Assembly: GCA_900239685.1 (NCBI GenBank)
Contig: OENT01000006.1
Location: forward strand, 372,001 to 436,000
DNA length: 64,000 bases
Source: Rotaria macrura
Taxonomy: Eukaryota; Rotifera; Eurotatoria; Philodinida; Philodinidae
Direction: 5' to 3'
Below are positions 1-11,908 of the stretch, piece by piece. Both the position numbers and the translations under genes were made by a program. The notes under the pieces were generated by a model that worked only from the letters and a program-made list of their open reading frames with translations, searched no databases and was not told the DNA's origin. Each line of letters starts with the position of its first letter. The first letter of the stretch is position 1.

Positions 1-183
1 AAATGCTAAGTCAACGTCATATTATACGATATACTTTTTGTTTTCCAAGTTTTCTTTTACATTTGTATGGAATTCTAATCATAAGAATAGTGATGGATGA
101 AGTTTTGAAAAAAACAAAATATTTTTTTTTAATATACTTTCAATTAAGCAGATGAGAAAACAGCATTCATTGTTTATTTAAAG

Positions 184-480
184 ATTCATCGTACATCATA
201 TTCTTTCCGAGCCTGATGCTGAATGGACAAGTGAAAAAGGTTATATTCGAGGTGAACTTCTTCAACGATTGCTACCACCAATACCTCCGAAAGATCATGA
301 AAATCAAACACTCATTTGTATTTGTGGACCAACACCGTTTTCAACATCAGCGATTAGGTATGTGTCGATACAATTTATAAGTTTTAAGGTGAAGAATATT
401 TTATTATTTGTTTTTGTCTGTTTAGTTTATTAAAAGAACAAAATTACAACGATAAACATTTGCATGTATTTCAGGCGTAA
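184..480 (+). CDS. CYB5R4: Cytochrome b5 reductase 4-like, C-terminal end (partial)
   Basis: Two exons, 184-357 and 426-480, joined across a 68-nt GT-AG intron, give the C-terminal end of a flavoprotein reductase. The first exon reads as the end of a ferredoxin-reductase-type NAD(P)H-binding domain: HHILSEPDAEW, then ICICGPTPFS, which corresponds to the CGPxPF nucleotide-binding motif. The second ends LLKEQNYNDKHLHVFQA before TAA at 478-480. The ending resembles CYB5R4 (NCB5OR), a soluble cytochrome b5/b5-reductase fusion, more than CYB5R1-3, whose tails end in a short Phe motif. In the family the protein moves electrons from NAD(P)H through FAD to heme. The acceptor of the first exon is AG at 182-183. 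Upstream exons (b5, CS and FAD domains) lie outside the window. No frameshift or stop is seen. Confidence 0.8.
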
Positions 481-2940
481 TCAAGAAAATAAAAATGATA
501 AATAAATATATGCATTGTGCGAAATAAATGAGTTTAATGAAATTATTTTTAAAAGACATGAAAAACAAATTCTAAAGCTATTTTTTTTTATTGATGTATA
601 CAAATATTCTAGAGCAATTTCTTTTATCTCTTATTCTGTGTTCTTTCGATTATATATAACGCGATGGTTATTACCATGATATAAAACCGATTTTGTTGGT
701 TGACTAGCAAGATGTCAAAGTTCTTCTTATAATAAACAACCCTTCATTCTTCCATGAATAAATAAACATACTCTACTTTGTTGAACTAATTAACTAATAT
801 AGTTCACACTAGTTGTTTGTAATGCAACAGTAGTTACATCATGAAAGAAAAAGAAATGCAAGGTGTGGAACAATGCAGCATGCCATGGTTGTATATAATG
901 TTTTTGCTAGTAATCGTTTTCACGAGATCATTTTTCTTGTTAAAGGTGAGAATGTAAAAACAATATCGAATGATGAAACAACGTATAAAAGTCGTTCAAT
1001 ATTATATTGTGATACTAGAAAATCAACAATTTCTATCACACTAAGAATTTCAAATGCGATCATTTATCCTAAATAGTTCGATCAACATTTCTAAAATATT
1101 AAATATGGATTATGATTACGAAATAATCGATAATCTATTGATACATATATCAACTATATACAGTTTCAGATATGAACGAGAAAATAGGAGCATTATGGGT
1201 GATACCTTTTCTTTTGATAGTTTTAGATGGATTTTCTAAATCGAGCAACAGCAGTTGCATTATTTTCTTCTCTAAAATATAAAAAACAGTAAAGAAATGA
1301 TTGAAATCTTTTCAGTCTTGAAAGAAATATTGCAGGCCAAAACGCTTTCTTTCCCCAAAGAAAAGTGAAAGTGCCGCTCCTAGTATAGCATGCACCTGGA
1401 ACTGGGTAATGGCGATGCATCAAAATGAATTCTGTTCTTTTTTTTAATAACAGGAATCAACAGAAATTACTAATACCTATTCCAAATTCTATAATTAAAG
1501 TTTCATAGAAAGATAATTGCATTCTCGTCAATTCTTTGATATTTGAACTCGTATATCAGTGTGATATTCGAACGCATCCATTATGAACAAATATGAGTTC
1601 CTTAACAGAATTCTCTTGTTTCTGAGCTTGATAATGTCGATATTCGATTATTGTAGACTGCTGACATCTTGTTCTCTTTAGAAATTTATTGGTAAGACGA
1701 AAGACCTTTGACGAATTTCAAATCAATCAATCCATCGAAAAATACAGCTATGCTTTTTTTCTTATTTCAAATATGATCATAAATGAGAACTGTCATTTAC
1801 AATTACAGATAAAAATTTCGACACATCATGAAAGTAATCCCTGAAGTACTTAGGAGAAAGTACTTTCTTCGCTGGTTACAACCTACTTTAAAGATTACTA
1901 GTCCACTCCGAGCTCGTACGCTGTAATTTCACTTACAATTAGAAATCCTTTTTTCTTTCAAATTTGTTTAGTGTATCATCTATATCTTTTTCCTTTTCTT
2001 GACTCAAATATTCTATCTTGTCTATTTCAAATGTGTTTTTTTTTGCATTATTCTTCGTTTTCCGAATATAATTCATTTAAGAATTTCAGTCGAAGCAACT
2101 TGCTCGTTGTATAATTAATAGAGTTATATGAGTCGATGAGAAATGAAAAAAATTATTAATAGTTAACCTTATTTGCATCACTTATGGAAATTTGACAAGA
2201 AATCTTTATCTCAAGCGAAGATTTTTCTGAATGTTATTCATCAATAGAACTAATTTACTTTATAATAAGTAGATTTGAAAGAAATCTGTTGATATTCTTC
2301 AACACGTTCTAACTCTTCGAGTTAATTCGCATAGCCACTATGTTGAGAACAATCAACGAATAATATTCTAATGCGATAAACTTATTCAATAGGTGTTCAT
2401 AGAAAATTTTGGATATTCCAGAAATTTTTATTCTAATTATTTTATCTTTCTTACACTATTTGATAAACAATATTATTGTAGAGATTCGATTTCTAACAAA
2501 CATATTAGTAGAAATTTTAATGGCAAATATACAATTCATCTGTTTCACTTTTATTTTACTACGAAGATAGAAACGAAATCCGAAAGCATAAGAAACTATA
2601 CTTGCATTAGTAGAAAAGTTTACAAACTATTTTCGTCTTTTATCAATGTTTGTGTGTGATCTTTATCGATTATGAATGTTTGTACAAACCTTAAGCAGCT
2701 GATATTCTGTTTTAAACCAATGTATTTCTCACAGATGGAATTGCTTTTTTTTTATTTGTACGAATCAATTCTTCGCTATGAAATATTGAAATACTTTATT
2801 TCAGATTTCTATTTACATTGTTGCACAATTTACTGTGTTCGTTGAAAATAAAATACGATATTTCTTACAATGGTATTAACTTCGTTAGATAGATGCATTT
2901 TCAATGGATCTAATATACGTAATATATTTTTTCTCCGTAG
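481..2940. other. Gene-poor interval after CYB5R4-like gene
   Basis: No open frame here shows codon structure or homology I recognise. It is A+T-rich with homopolymer T runs. A 32-codon ATG frame at 1828-1926 (+) has non-random residues, but its possible donors do not match the phase-0 entry of the exon at 2941. The missing 5' exon or exons of the 2941-4350 gene may be in this stretch. Confidence 0.5.
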
Positions 2941-4350
2941 TCATCTTTCTTGAAAGATTTGCCATGTCGCAATCCTGAAAGCTTCACAAAATTTCGTGCC
3001 CACGGTGCTAGTCGGCAAACAGTAAAACTAATTTAACTTTTTTGTTTTCAATTTGATAGAAAAATAAAAGAATGTTTTCTAGGTGATACGACCGACGTAT
3101 ACTGCCAAGCTCGATTTAAATGCCAAAGGTATTTATAAAAATGTAACGTTTTCTTTTTACCTTGAATGGGTACGTCATATTTTTACTATGCATGATTGAA
3201 ATGCGTTTGAGGACAAGCTTTTCTCATCAACATATTGCATGCAGATGTGGATTAATATCGAACGAACTGAATTAGTTAAGCCTTCTAGAGTTCTTAATAA
3301 GTCGGCTTATCTTAGAATTCATAGTTTAAAGGTGACTACGTTTTAATAATTTAATGATAATCGCATAAATAATATCTTTAATAACGCGTTTTAATATGTC
3401 TGACTTGTAATATCTTGTGCGTGATACACTGAAACGTCGCATGATGGATGATCAGAAAAAAATCAATTGATTAAAGTATGGGTATATTTAAATAATGCTA
3501 GAATTACTTTTTGTTTTCTACTGATGATTCGTTAGAACTAGAGGAAAAACTATATTTTAAGAGATATTTCTTAAATACTATGAATTACTTATTTATCTGA
3601 GAGTAAATGAACTTGCAAAGAGATTTCGAATGTTTATGGAATTAGTTGATTATTCTATTTGGTCGTGTTTTAATGAAATACAACGTATCCACTTCGTTTC
3701 TTACTTACAAAAGAAAACTTAAATGAAAAACTATACTGTTGGTCCCTTCTTTAAGACAGATCATGGTGAAGAAGAAGAAATATTGGCTAATTTCTTTTAT
3801 TTATCTTTTATGCAAGGAAACAATGAGTTCAACGAAGCAGTTAGATTCTTCATGAAGAGTCTTGTCTAGAAATTTGTTTCTTTTCTTCGCGGTTTGCCTT
3901 TCTTTTAGTTTTCTTATAGCAAATATTTATGAGAAGTTCCTCATATGTTTTCTTACTTCAGTGAACAGATCTAATGGATTCCAAAGTTTATATTTATTTA
4001 AATATAAAATGAATTCATAAATGTGAGACAAGAAATTCTTGTTTTTTTCTTTTTTCTTTCAAAATCAGAAATCATCAATGATCCGGTGCCTTTACTTATT
4101 CATCATTTGTCTCGATTACATGTAATAACGAATGAGAAATTTTGGTCTTTTGATTTGAAGAAGTTTTTGTCAACATTTCTAGAATGGTAAATCACAAAAA
4201 CGTCCCATGTCTGATGATGAAAGCGAAGTACCAACAGTATCAATTGAACATAAAAAACGTAGTCAACAAACTAATGTTAATCAAATATCAACGAATACAA
4301 TACAGCAGCAACAGTCAAACTCCATTGATTATGATGAAGAGTTTTCATGA
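2941..4350 (+). CDS. Unrecognised multi-exon protein, 3' part
   Basis: Six consecutive exons splice in consistent phase: 2941-3021, 3083-3169, 3245-3331, 3756-3858, 4069-4121 and 4183-4350, giving 192 residues and a TGA. Introns have GT and AG ends; the donor at 3859 (GTCTTG) is weak. Segments include FLKDLPCRNPESFTKF, YTAKLDLNAKGIYKNV, a helical acidic part EEEEILANFFYLSFMQ, INDPVPLLIHHLSRLH, and a hydrophilic tail with KRPMSDDESE and a Gln run ending DYDEEFS. The tail looks disordered and phosphorylatable. I do not recognise the family. The 2941 exon enters in phase 0 with no in-frame ATG, so at least one 5' exon is missing from this model. It ends 119 nt from the convergent synaptotagmin-like gene. 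Confidence 0.55.
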
Positions 4351-4403
4351 AATTGATTCTTGTTGTTTATTTTTTTTTTCACTGATAAAACACACAAAAA
4401 CAA

Positions 4404-4409
4404 AATAAA
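4404..4409 (+). terminator. Poly(A) signal AATAAA for the 2941-4350 gene
   Basis: A canonical AATAAA lies 54 nt after the TGA at 4348-4350, in the narrow gap between two convergent genes. Assignment rests on position and motif only. Confidence 0.5.
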
Positions 4410-4467
4410 ATCAAGTCTTTGTTTGTACAAAAAGAAAAGAGAAATCACCGGAAACCGTCTATATTGG

Positions 4468-4473
4468 ATTTAT
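4468..4473 (-). terminator. AATAAA overlapping the stop codon of the C2 gene
   Basis: On the minus strand the last codons read GAA TAA ATC, so the stop codon is embedded in an AATAAA hexamer. If used, the 3' UTR would be very short, as fits two genes whose stops are about 120 nt apart. Another site downstream could be used instead. Confidence 0.35.
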
Positions 4474-7400
4474 TCTTTTTGTTTTTCTAAAATGTTATTG
4501 TAATTTATTATTTTATGGGTAGTTCGTGGACTTGAAGATGGTATGATTGGTATAGTTTCACGCAAATTATAACTTTCCGTTATTGGTACACGTGGATGCT
4601 CTAACATTTGAAACCATTGATCATAATTAATACCATCAAAATGAGCACCGATACCAACACAGCCGATTAATTCATTGGCACCAACACGATCATAATCAAT
4701 TACTTTAACGATGAGATCAGCATCTTCAAGTGATTCAACTGATACATCAAATTCAAGACTCTCGTTATATGTTGGATTAAGTGTATTCGATTGTACAGAT
4801 GTTTTCTTCTTTCGAATTTTTTTTCCATGAATCAATAAAATGACTTTAACATATGGATCTGATTTGCCTGTTATATCCATTGGTTTCAATGCACTTGCTT
4901 TGACTATTGTTACAGTAACTCGTTTAGCATTCGGTAAATAACACAATGATAGAGTTAATTCACCAAGATCAGGATCACTCTATATTTTAATAATAGAAAA
5001 TGATATAATATACTCATGTAATAAAGAATAAAGTTGAAAGAGTAGAAAATATTTATAATTCATTGGTATTAAATCTGATTATATCATATATGAGATGCGA
5101 AGAATATCAATCATAGAATAGAATGTATTGTTTTATGCCAAGTATTACTTTAGTTCAAAATCATTTAAAAGACAACATCCTGTAGTCTATCTTTATTTTA
5201 CGAGAATAAAATCAACCTTCTACTCATTATATCTTATTTATGAACTACTATAGCTATTTTTTCAACAGAAACTCTTAATAATGATATATTTGCACAAATT
5301 TGTTTTCTTCTATTTAAGTCAACAAGATATATTTGCATGCTCTCAGACAATATTATATCTTCATAACGACAAGTAAATAAATCATACGATCATAAGTGAC
5401 TAGAAATAGAATTTCTAAAGAAAAATATGTTTTGGCCCATATGTCTTCATTTTGTTTCAGTTCAGTACATTCATTATACTTTGTCGAATTCTTAACAACT
5501 AAAGAAAAGAGACGCATTTTCTAAATTATAATATACACTTCATTGAAAAACTAGTACATTGTATTGTTGAAGACAGAAGTTGATATCTATTCATCTTTCA
5601 TCTCATATATTATCATTAATGAATAAATTAACTTTTTTCTTTTATATTATGATGGTAAATGATTGAATGACGTCGTCTAAAAAATATTTTTAACATGTTT
5701 TTCAGTTAAATTTATTGTCATCTTAAATTCTATTATATTTCGAACATAATAAAATTTGTCAGTTTTTAAGGATAGTGTTAATATTTTTTCTTTTTGCACA
5801 AATAATAAGAATGCAGGGCTGGTATTGTCTTGGCGTGAACTTTTCTTTTTTGTTTTTACATCTAGAATTGCATTGGTTGATTAGTATTGCGTGTTATGTT
5901 GCTCACTCTATCAAAGAATTCTCAATAGAACTGGCATCGCCTCGAACGTTTTTGTGTTTTATAATGAATGAACGAACTTGCTGATTGCTCGTCAATGTTA
6001 TTATCGACATTAGTGTGATTATTTTTAATTCTCATACCGTTAAAGAATATAATGCAGTTATGACAAACAAATAAATTTTTTCCTCAAATTTTTGTTCTTC
6101 TTTCCTATCTTAATGTTCAACAGTTCTATCTACTCAATTATGTCAAGAATACTATTTAGAATAAAGAATGTTGACATAGGCTGGCTTTATTTCTCATATA
6201 AAGCAGACATAAAAACTGCTCACATGATCATTGGCATAATATATACAGCGTAGGTCATGATGAAAGAACTTGAATTTCATCGTTTTCATAGTCTCACACT
6301 CGATAATTCTCAATCCAAAAGAAGACACTTGTCTAGACGTTTCCTTTTCTTTTCTTCAATTTTTTTTAAGGAACATTTACTGCCGGATATGCACCTGCAT
6401 AAAAATCGACAACAACCTCTTCGACTACTATGAGTTAACGATAGTTTTTTTTTATAGCCACGGATTAATTTCCGGCATCTATTTTCCTCATGTTCAATCA
6501 GAAAGAAAAGGCAGAAGAAAAACAAAGACAAAGATCGACAATGTTTCGGGTCATATAAACCTATCTTACCTCAGTACCAGGCACAATGCTTCGTACGCAC
6601 GTTACATCGTTGGTTGTTATATCAGGCAACGATGCAACGTCATCAACTTTAACAGTGCCGATTAATTTTCGTTTTGTTGATCGACCGAAATCATAAACAG
6701 ACAATAATAAAATTCTTCGTCGTAATTCTTCATAGTTTATTTGAAATTGAAATGTTTCATTAAAGTTTGGCGATTGTGTCCGTTTTGAAACTTTGGTTTG
6801 AAATTTTCGTCGTCGATCGGGTAATAAAATAACTTTTATAAATGGATCAGGCAAAATTTTTGCGCTTAAATCACGATACGGTAAATTATCAATAGATAAA
6901 ATGGTTACAACTAACGAGGTCAACTGTTGATTGTAGAATAGAGTAAATGTTAATTTGCCACAGCCGAATGTCAGATCACCACCTTGTGATGCTTGCTTCA
7001 TATAAAGATCAGGCTGTAATTTGCCGAGATTATCATTTAAGTAACGTATAGCTTTAACACCATTCAATCCAGGTATTTCAACAGTTTCAATAGATTCCAT
7101 ACGGCGAATTGGATTTCGTATTGGAAACGTACATGTTGTATCAGTGGATTGTCGAATAAGAGAACGTGATCGACCTAAAAATCTTGCAGTTACATCTGAT
7201 ATTGTATCTGAATCTTGATTATTAGTATTTTTATTATTATTTGATGATATATTCATATCATTTGATGGATGATTTTGATAAATAGGTTGTGATGATGATC
7301 TATCATCATTCGTAGTTATTATTGTTTCATCAGTTTGATTTGATTCGGAAACGTGACGTCGAAGTATTGATTGTCGACGTGACAAACGATCTGTTAATGT

Positions 7401-7820
7401 TTTAAAATTTGATAGCAATTTTGGTGATGATGTTTGTGCTGTTATTGTTGTGGCTGTTGCTGTTATTGTCGTTGTTGCTGACGGTGATGACGACAAGCTG
7501 GTGGAAAATTTTTGTGAATGCGGTGGTGTCGATTGAGTCGGACGTGTTGTCGGTTTTGGTGATATTGGTAAAGAACTATTGGTTGGTTCATTGGATGACA
7601 CAGATGAATTCGAGGAAGATTCAGACGGACGTATACTTAGAGGCGGTTCATTTATCGGTAAATCATCGCCTCGTTCATTGTTGTTTATTGTTGTTGCTGA
7701 AAACGGTAGTTTAATATGATCAACTGTTTGTCGAAATTTATCAAAAAGAATATTTTTCGGTGATGATAATCTTTCAACTTGATTGCCAACGAATGAACGT
7801 ATATTAAACAAATCACTCAT
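4470..7820 (-). CDS. Synaptotagmin-like tandem C2 protein without transmembrane segment
   Basis: Two exons, 7820-6570 and 4979-4470, join in phase 0 across a 1,590-nt intron (donor GTAAGA, acceptor ATAG) to give 586 residues. Residues 1 to about 275 are Ser/Thr/Asn/Pro-rich and probably disordered. C2A follows (GKLTFTLFYNQQLTSLVV ... SVYDFGRSTKRKLIG), then C2B (GELTLSLCYLPNAKRVTV ... MDITGKSDPYVKV ... VIDYDRVGANELIG). Synaptotagmin C2 domains bind acidic membranes, often with Ca2+, in vesicle fusion. C2B keeps the Asp pairs expected for Ca2+ binding. C2A has Gly for the Asp after DF and Lys/Arg where the last Asp is expected, so it may not bind Ca2+. Neither a signal anchor nor a Cys-rich palmitoylation stretch is seen near the N terminus, unlike classic synaptotagmins. 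An upstream exon carrying a membrane anchor cannot be excluded. Confidence 0.88.
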
Positions 7821-9464
7821 ATTTTACAAAAAGTATTTATCTTGAAATAATGAAAAGCAAAAAAATTAGGTCATATTTTATTCACATTAAACTATCTACA
7901 GATATATTCAGGAAGGAAAGAATACACTCGGGAATTCTTTATTATATACTTACTTCAAATCAAATACAAAAGAAAACACAAGGCAACATAAAATATATGT
8001 AGATATAAGGGAATGCACGACTGGTAGACCTATACAAAAGACTAGCGTAAATAGAAATGATGATAATGAAACTGGTTTACCACTTACTCATGCTCTAAAA
8101 TCGGAAACAATAGAAAGACATAGAGAACAAGAAGAGAAAAGAAATAAAAGAAAAATGGAAAAACCGAAAAGAAAAAGAGAAGGAATCTCGAGTGCTATTT
8201 ATGCCCTTGCTCTATAATGAAGGAAGATCAATATGATGTAATCCATATCAAATTTGATTGAGTAGATTTAGATTATTTGATTTTCTCTGTTTTGCCTCGT
8301 TTGTTCATCATGAATGCGGCGAAAGAATCCGATGGAAAAAGAAACTATAGAACTAATCCGAAAACTACCGACTCACATGAATCCATAGTTTCATATCGAC
8401 AAATACAAACATAAGTTTAGATGAAGAAACTCTCGTAGGAAAATGTGTTTGTGAAACTAGGACATTAGAATGTTAGCTTAAGAGAAAAAAGAACACAATA
8501 AAATAATTATATTAAATAGACACTTAAATGTCAAATTATTAATTGAGAGTAACATGCAGTGTTTTTACATATCAAGGACTGAACATATCTATGTTTCTAA
8601 TTAAAGAAAGAAAACACATAGTCTCTATTGCTTGTCTACGAACAGAGGGAGAGTCGACAAAAGTCGCCAGAAGGCGTCTAAGTCTTCATTCTCGTACACA
8701 TAGTCGACGAATTTCTAATGAAATACCGATTTATAAAGATGAAAATAGTCAAATTACATTAGTTCTTTGTTTATATATATATACATGACGAGTAGGATAA
8801 TATATCATTTTCTATTTTTCTAATCAGCTTTTGTTCGTCATTCCTATTTATTCTAATTGAAGGGAAAAAATCATGATTAGAAAATGTTGTTAAGAATAAA
8901 AAAGAGCTAATACAAAAACACTCTACTATTATAAAAGAAACAAAGATAAGACGAAATCTATTAAGTGATTTATTAGACTATTTTACGTTTGTTCTTCATG
9001 TTATATTAGGTTTGATAGAAGACTGAGTCGTTTTTCTTTTGTCATTTTAATTATCATTTTCATATGCTCGCATTTCTATTTTTCTTTCTGTCTCTCTTTT
9101 TTTTTCCATTTCTCATTTTCACATTCTTCTTGTATTTCTCTAGTTTATGTCGCTCTTTTCTTTCCGCTTTCTTCACATTTTCTAGATCAAATTCCTCTAG
9201 AGAGGGTTCTACATTCATGTTTGAGTGAACAAGTGAGAAAATATGAGAAACTACAATAAGCCGTCACTGTTTCGAAACCATACATGTCGAATAATGAAAT
9301 GTTGGGCCTTCTCTTATATTCCATTTCGAGTCCTTTCTCGTTTTCTCATGAAACATTGGATTGAAAAAACAATACAATACATTAATTCTGTCGTATAAAT
9401 GAATGGCAGACTATCTAGCGGTTTTTCTGAAATGTAAATGTCTGTCATACGACCGATTACATAC

Positions 9465-9491
<27 letters not shown>
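9465..9491. repeat. (TA)n microsatellite
   Basis: Uninterrupted TA dinucleotide run of about 13 units in intergenic DNA. Likely length-variable and prone to slippage. Confidence 0.95.
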
Positions 9492-9495
<4 letters not shown>

Positions 9496-9985
9496 GTCAG
9501 AGAGTCAGAGAAAACGAAGAATTATACGTGCCACCAATCGGCATTCGCCGAAACATTTGTCAATATGAGTGAATATTTTAGTCGGAAGTCGATCGAGTCC
9601 GGATAAGGCAGCAGGCGATCATAAAATTCACTTGTATTGTACGTCGACATGGATTTGCCTTCGAGCACACAATGGGTTGATTATTTTGTTTAATATTTCA
9701 TTTATCTTTAATCAAATCAGAGGTCGATTATCAATGAATTTCTAAAATTACACATGTGAAATGAATACTAGTTATGAAGAAAAAACGAAGAAGAAAAATA
9801 ATTTGTCNTAGTGTCAGAGTGTCTCTGGGATAAAAATGAGTACATAGTTATCGAAATTTTTTCTTTAGGATAATTTCATGCACATGTCATCTAGATTTAT
9901 TCTTTTGTCTAAGACGCATACAAGGAAGGTTGTCTCCAACGATGAACATGAACCGTATTTTCTAAGTATTGACGTCTGCTTTTGC

Positions 9986-10009
9986 TTTCTTTCTTTCTTT
10001 CTTTCTTTC
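9986..10009. repeat. (TTTC)n microsatellite
   Basis: About six tandem TTTC units within a pyrimidine-rich part of the intergenic interval. Confidence 0.9.
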
Positions 10010-11908
10010 AAATCTGATTATTAAAATCTAATCTGATTATAAAGTCTTCAAAGAATGTTAATTCTTTATAAAGATAAACGAGAATAGAAATCATTATAAA
10101 TTAGAAAAAACAAATTCTTAATCTGATTTGGTTGTTTTTCCTTAATGGATAGATTTCATGTCTACGTTTATTTATTCCTGTTCAATGAAGAATAATATTT
10201 CAATATTTGTTTTTTCTACCTGGAATATGTATCGAGTCATAATTTCATAACGTTCAGAGAAAATCTAATACATTCAACGTGACAACACATCAAATGAAAC
10301 ATAACAAATCACAGAGACATCATTAAAATTTGAATTCTTAATTATAATATGCATTATTTAAAACTACTTCTGTCAAAACGTCTAGAAATGAAAGCTTCTA
10401 CTTAAATATTTTAGAATAAAAATCTATTTCACCTACTGTTTTTCTATTGTTCTTTTTTTTGGAAGTTACTTTACTAATGATTATGCGCAGTCTGTTTCAA
10501 TTCATATTCAAACTAAAATGACGTTGCGTATACTGAAGAGAAACTTGCAGAAGTTCTTTATAAATTACGTTCCAAATCAATCTGATACGAGCTTGTTTTT
10601 TTTAAACAATGTAACCAAATTTCAAAAACATCTATTGAAAATTTGTTTCTTCTTATTGTATTAGATCATAAAACATGTTTCTATTCTCGAATGATCTATG
10701 GCAAACAATAATATTCTAGATTATTTTTATATGTTGTTACAATTCATAAAAATAAATATTCTCCGTTTAATCTCAGAAATAATTTCTATGATCTCATCTA
10801 ATTTTTAATATTGTTCTTCCGTTTTCGATTTTAACCACATCTACAAACGTTTTCCTCGTCACACAATGAATTTTCTAGGATGTCATGATTTTTCTTCAAA
10901 TGCTGCAGGTCTTTGCAATAAAATATATTAATAGTTATCAAAATGGATTCATCCATGTATTAACATTTTCTGTTTTGCTGATAAAAATAAATTCTATATC
11001 TTCGCATTCTCTGAAGAATAGAAAGGTCATTGAGAATACCAGAGTTCGTTTAAAAACTTTCGGTTATTGTCCATTTGATCATTCATTAGTTATATTCAAT
11101 CACAAGTTTTACGTTTGTTTATTCTTCTATCGATTTCTACTTCTTGACGTCAGGGAGATCGATGCAATCATTTATACATGAGATTTTTTTCCACAATGAT
11201 TTCTGCTATTAAAGAAATGATTGTTGTCTTTGGAGGATTTCCAAAGAATAATTGCATATAAAATGCTTATCTTTCGTATAAATTAAATCAAAATTAGATC
11301 ATGACGTTTCTATACAATTCATAGTTTCACAAGCACTAATGCTCATTCGTCGACAAAATCCATTTCGATCATAGAATTCTTTAAACTTGTGTTTTGGTGA
11401 CATCTATGACTTTCTTATATGTTTGGCTTGTTTGTCTAAATCGTAACTTCAAAATAAAATAAAACGATACAAAATAATTCTCACCTAATAACTAGTCAAT
11501 CATTTATCATTAACAGTGAATGAGTTAGACTACGATTGTTTGAGAAAAGATGTATTTTCTTCTATAATTCTGACTACTATTTTTTTAAAATCATAAATCC
11601 CTTTCTATATGATCATATTACTTCAAGTCATATAAAATAGACATTTTTTTCAATCAAAATCACGTATTTGCCTTTGTTTGAAATTTACATAATCCCTTGA
11701 CGAGGTTTGCGCGAGTTTTTTTCTTCTTTGTTCATTTACTTATTACTTTTGTTGTCCATTTGTTTGAATGATGTTTAGTAGAAGAATAACCTTGGCACGC
11801 CAAGAGGTTAGTATGTGTATTGATACAGCTAAAAATAAATTAAGAGAATTTTCCATAAATTCTTTTCTTTTTTCTTTCATGTTTTTCAATATTTTGTTAA
11901 AGATAATC

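Larger units (their letters stand above)
7821..11908. other. 4-kb intergenic interval between divergent C2 and BTBD9 genes
   Basis: No coding exon recognised on either strand. Contents: a purine-rich stretch near 8100-8180, a long pyrimidine-rich stretch about 9020-9190, a (TA)n run, a (TTTC)n run, and a single undetermined base at 9808. The promoters of both flanking genes should lie here, and untranslated first exons could, but no motif defines them. Confidence 0.6.

Noticed and set aside
873..1423. Three ORFs of 61-67 codons on both strands
   Set aside because: Residue composition follows A+T-rich DNA, no splice sites or family motifs, and frames overlap one another.
1828..1926. 32-codon ATG frame (MKVIPEVLRRKYFLRWLQP...) as first exon of the 2941-4350 gene
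   Set aside because: Its candidate donors leave phase 1 or 2, whereas the exon at 2941 enters in phase 0; joining gives a stop.
7409..7714. 101-codon plus-strand ORF, Leu/Val-rich
   Set aside because: Antisense shadow of the low-complexity N terminus of the C2 protein.
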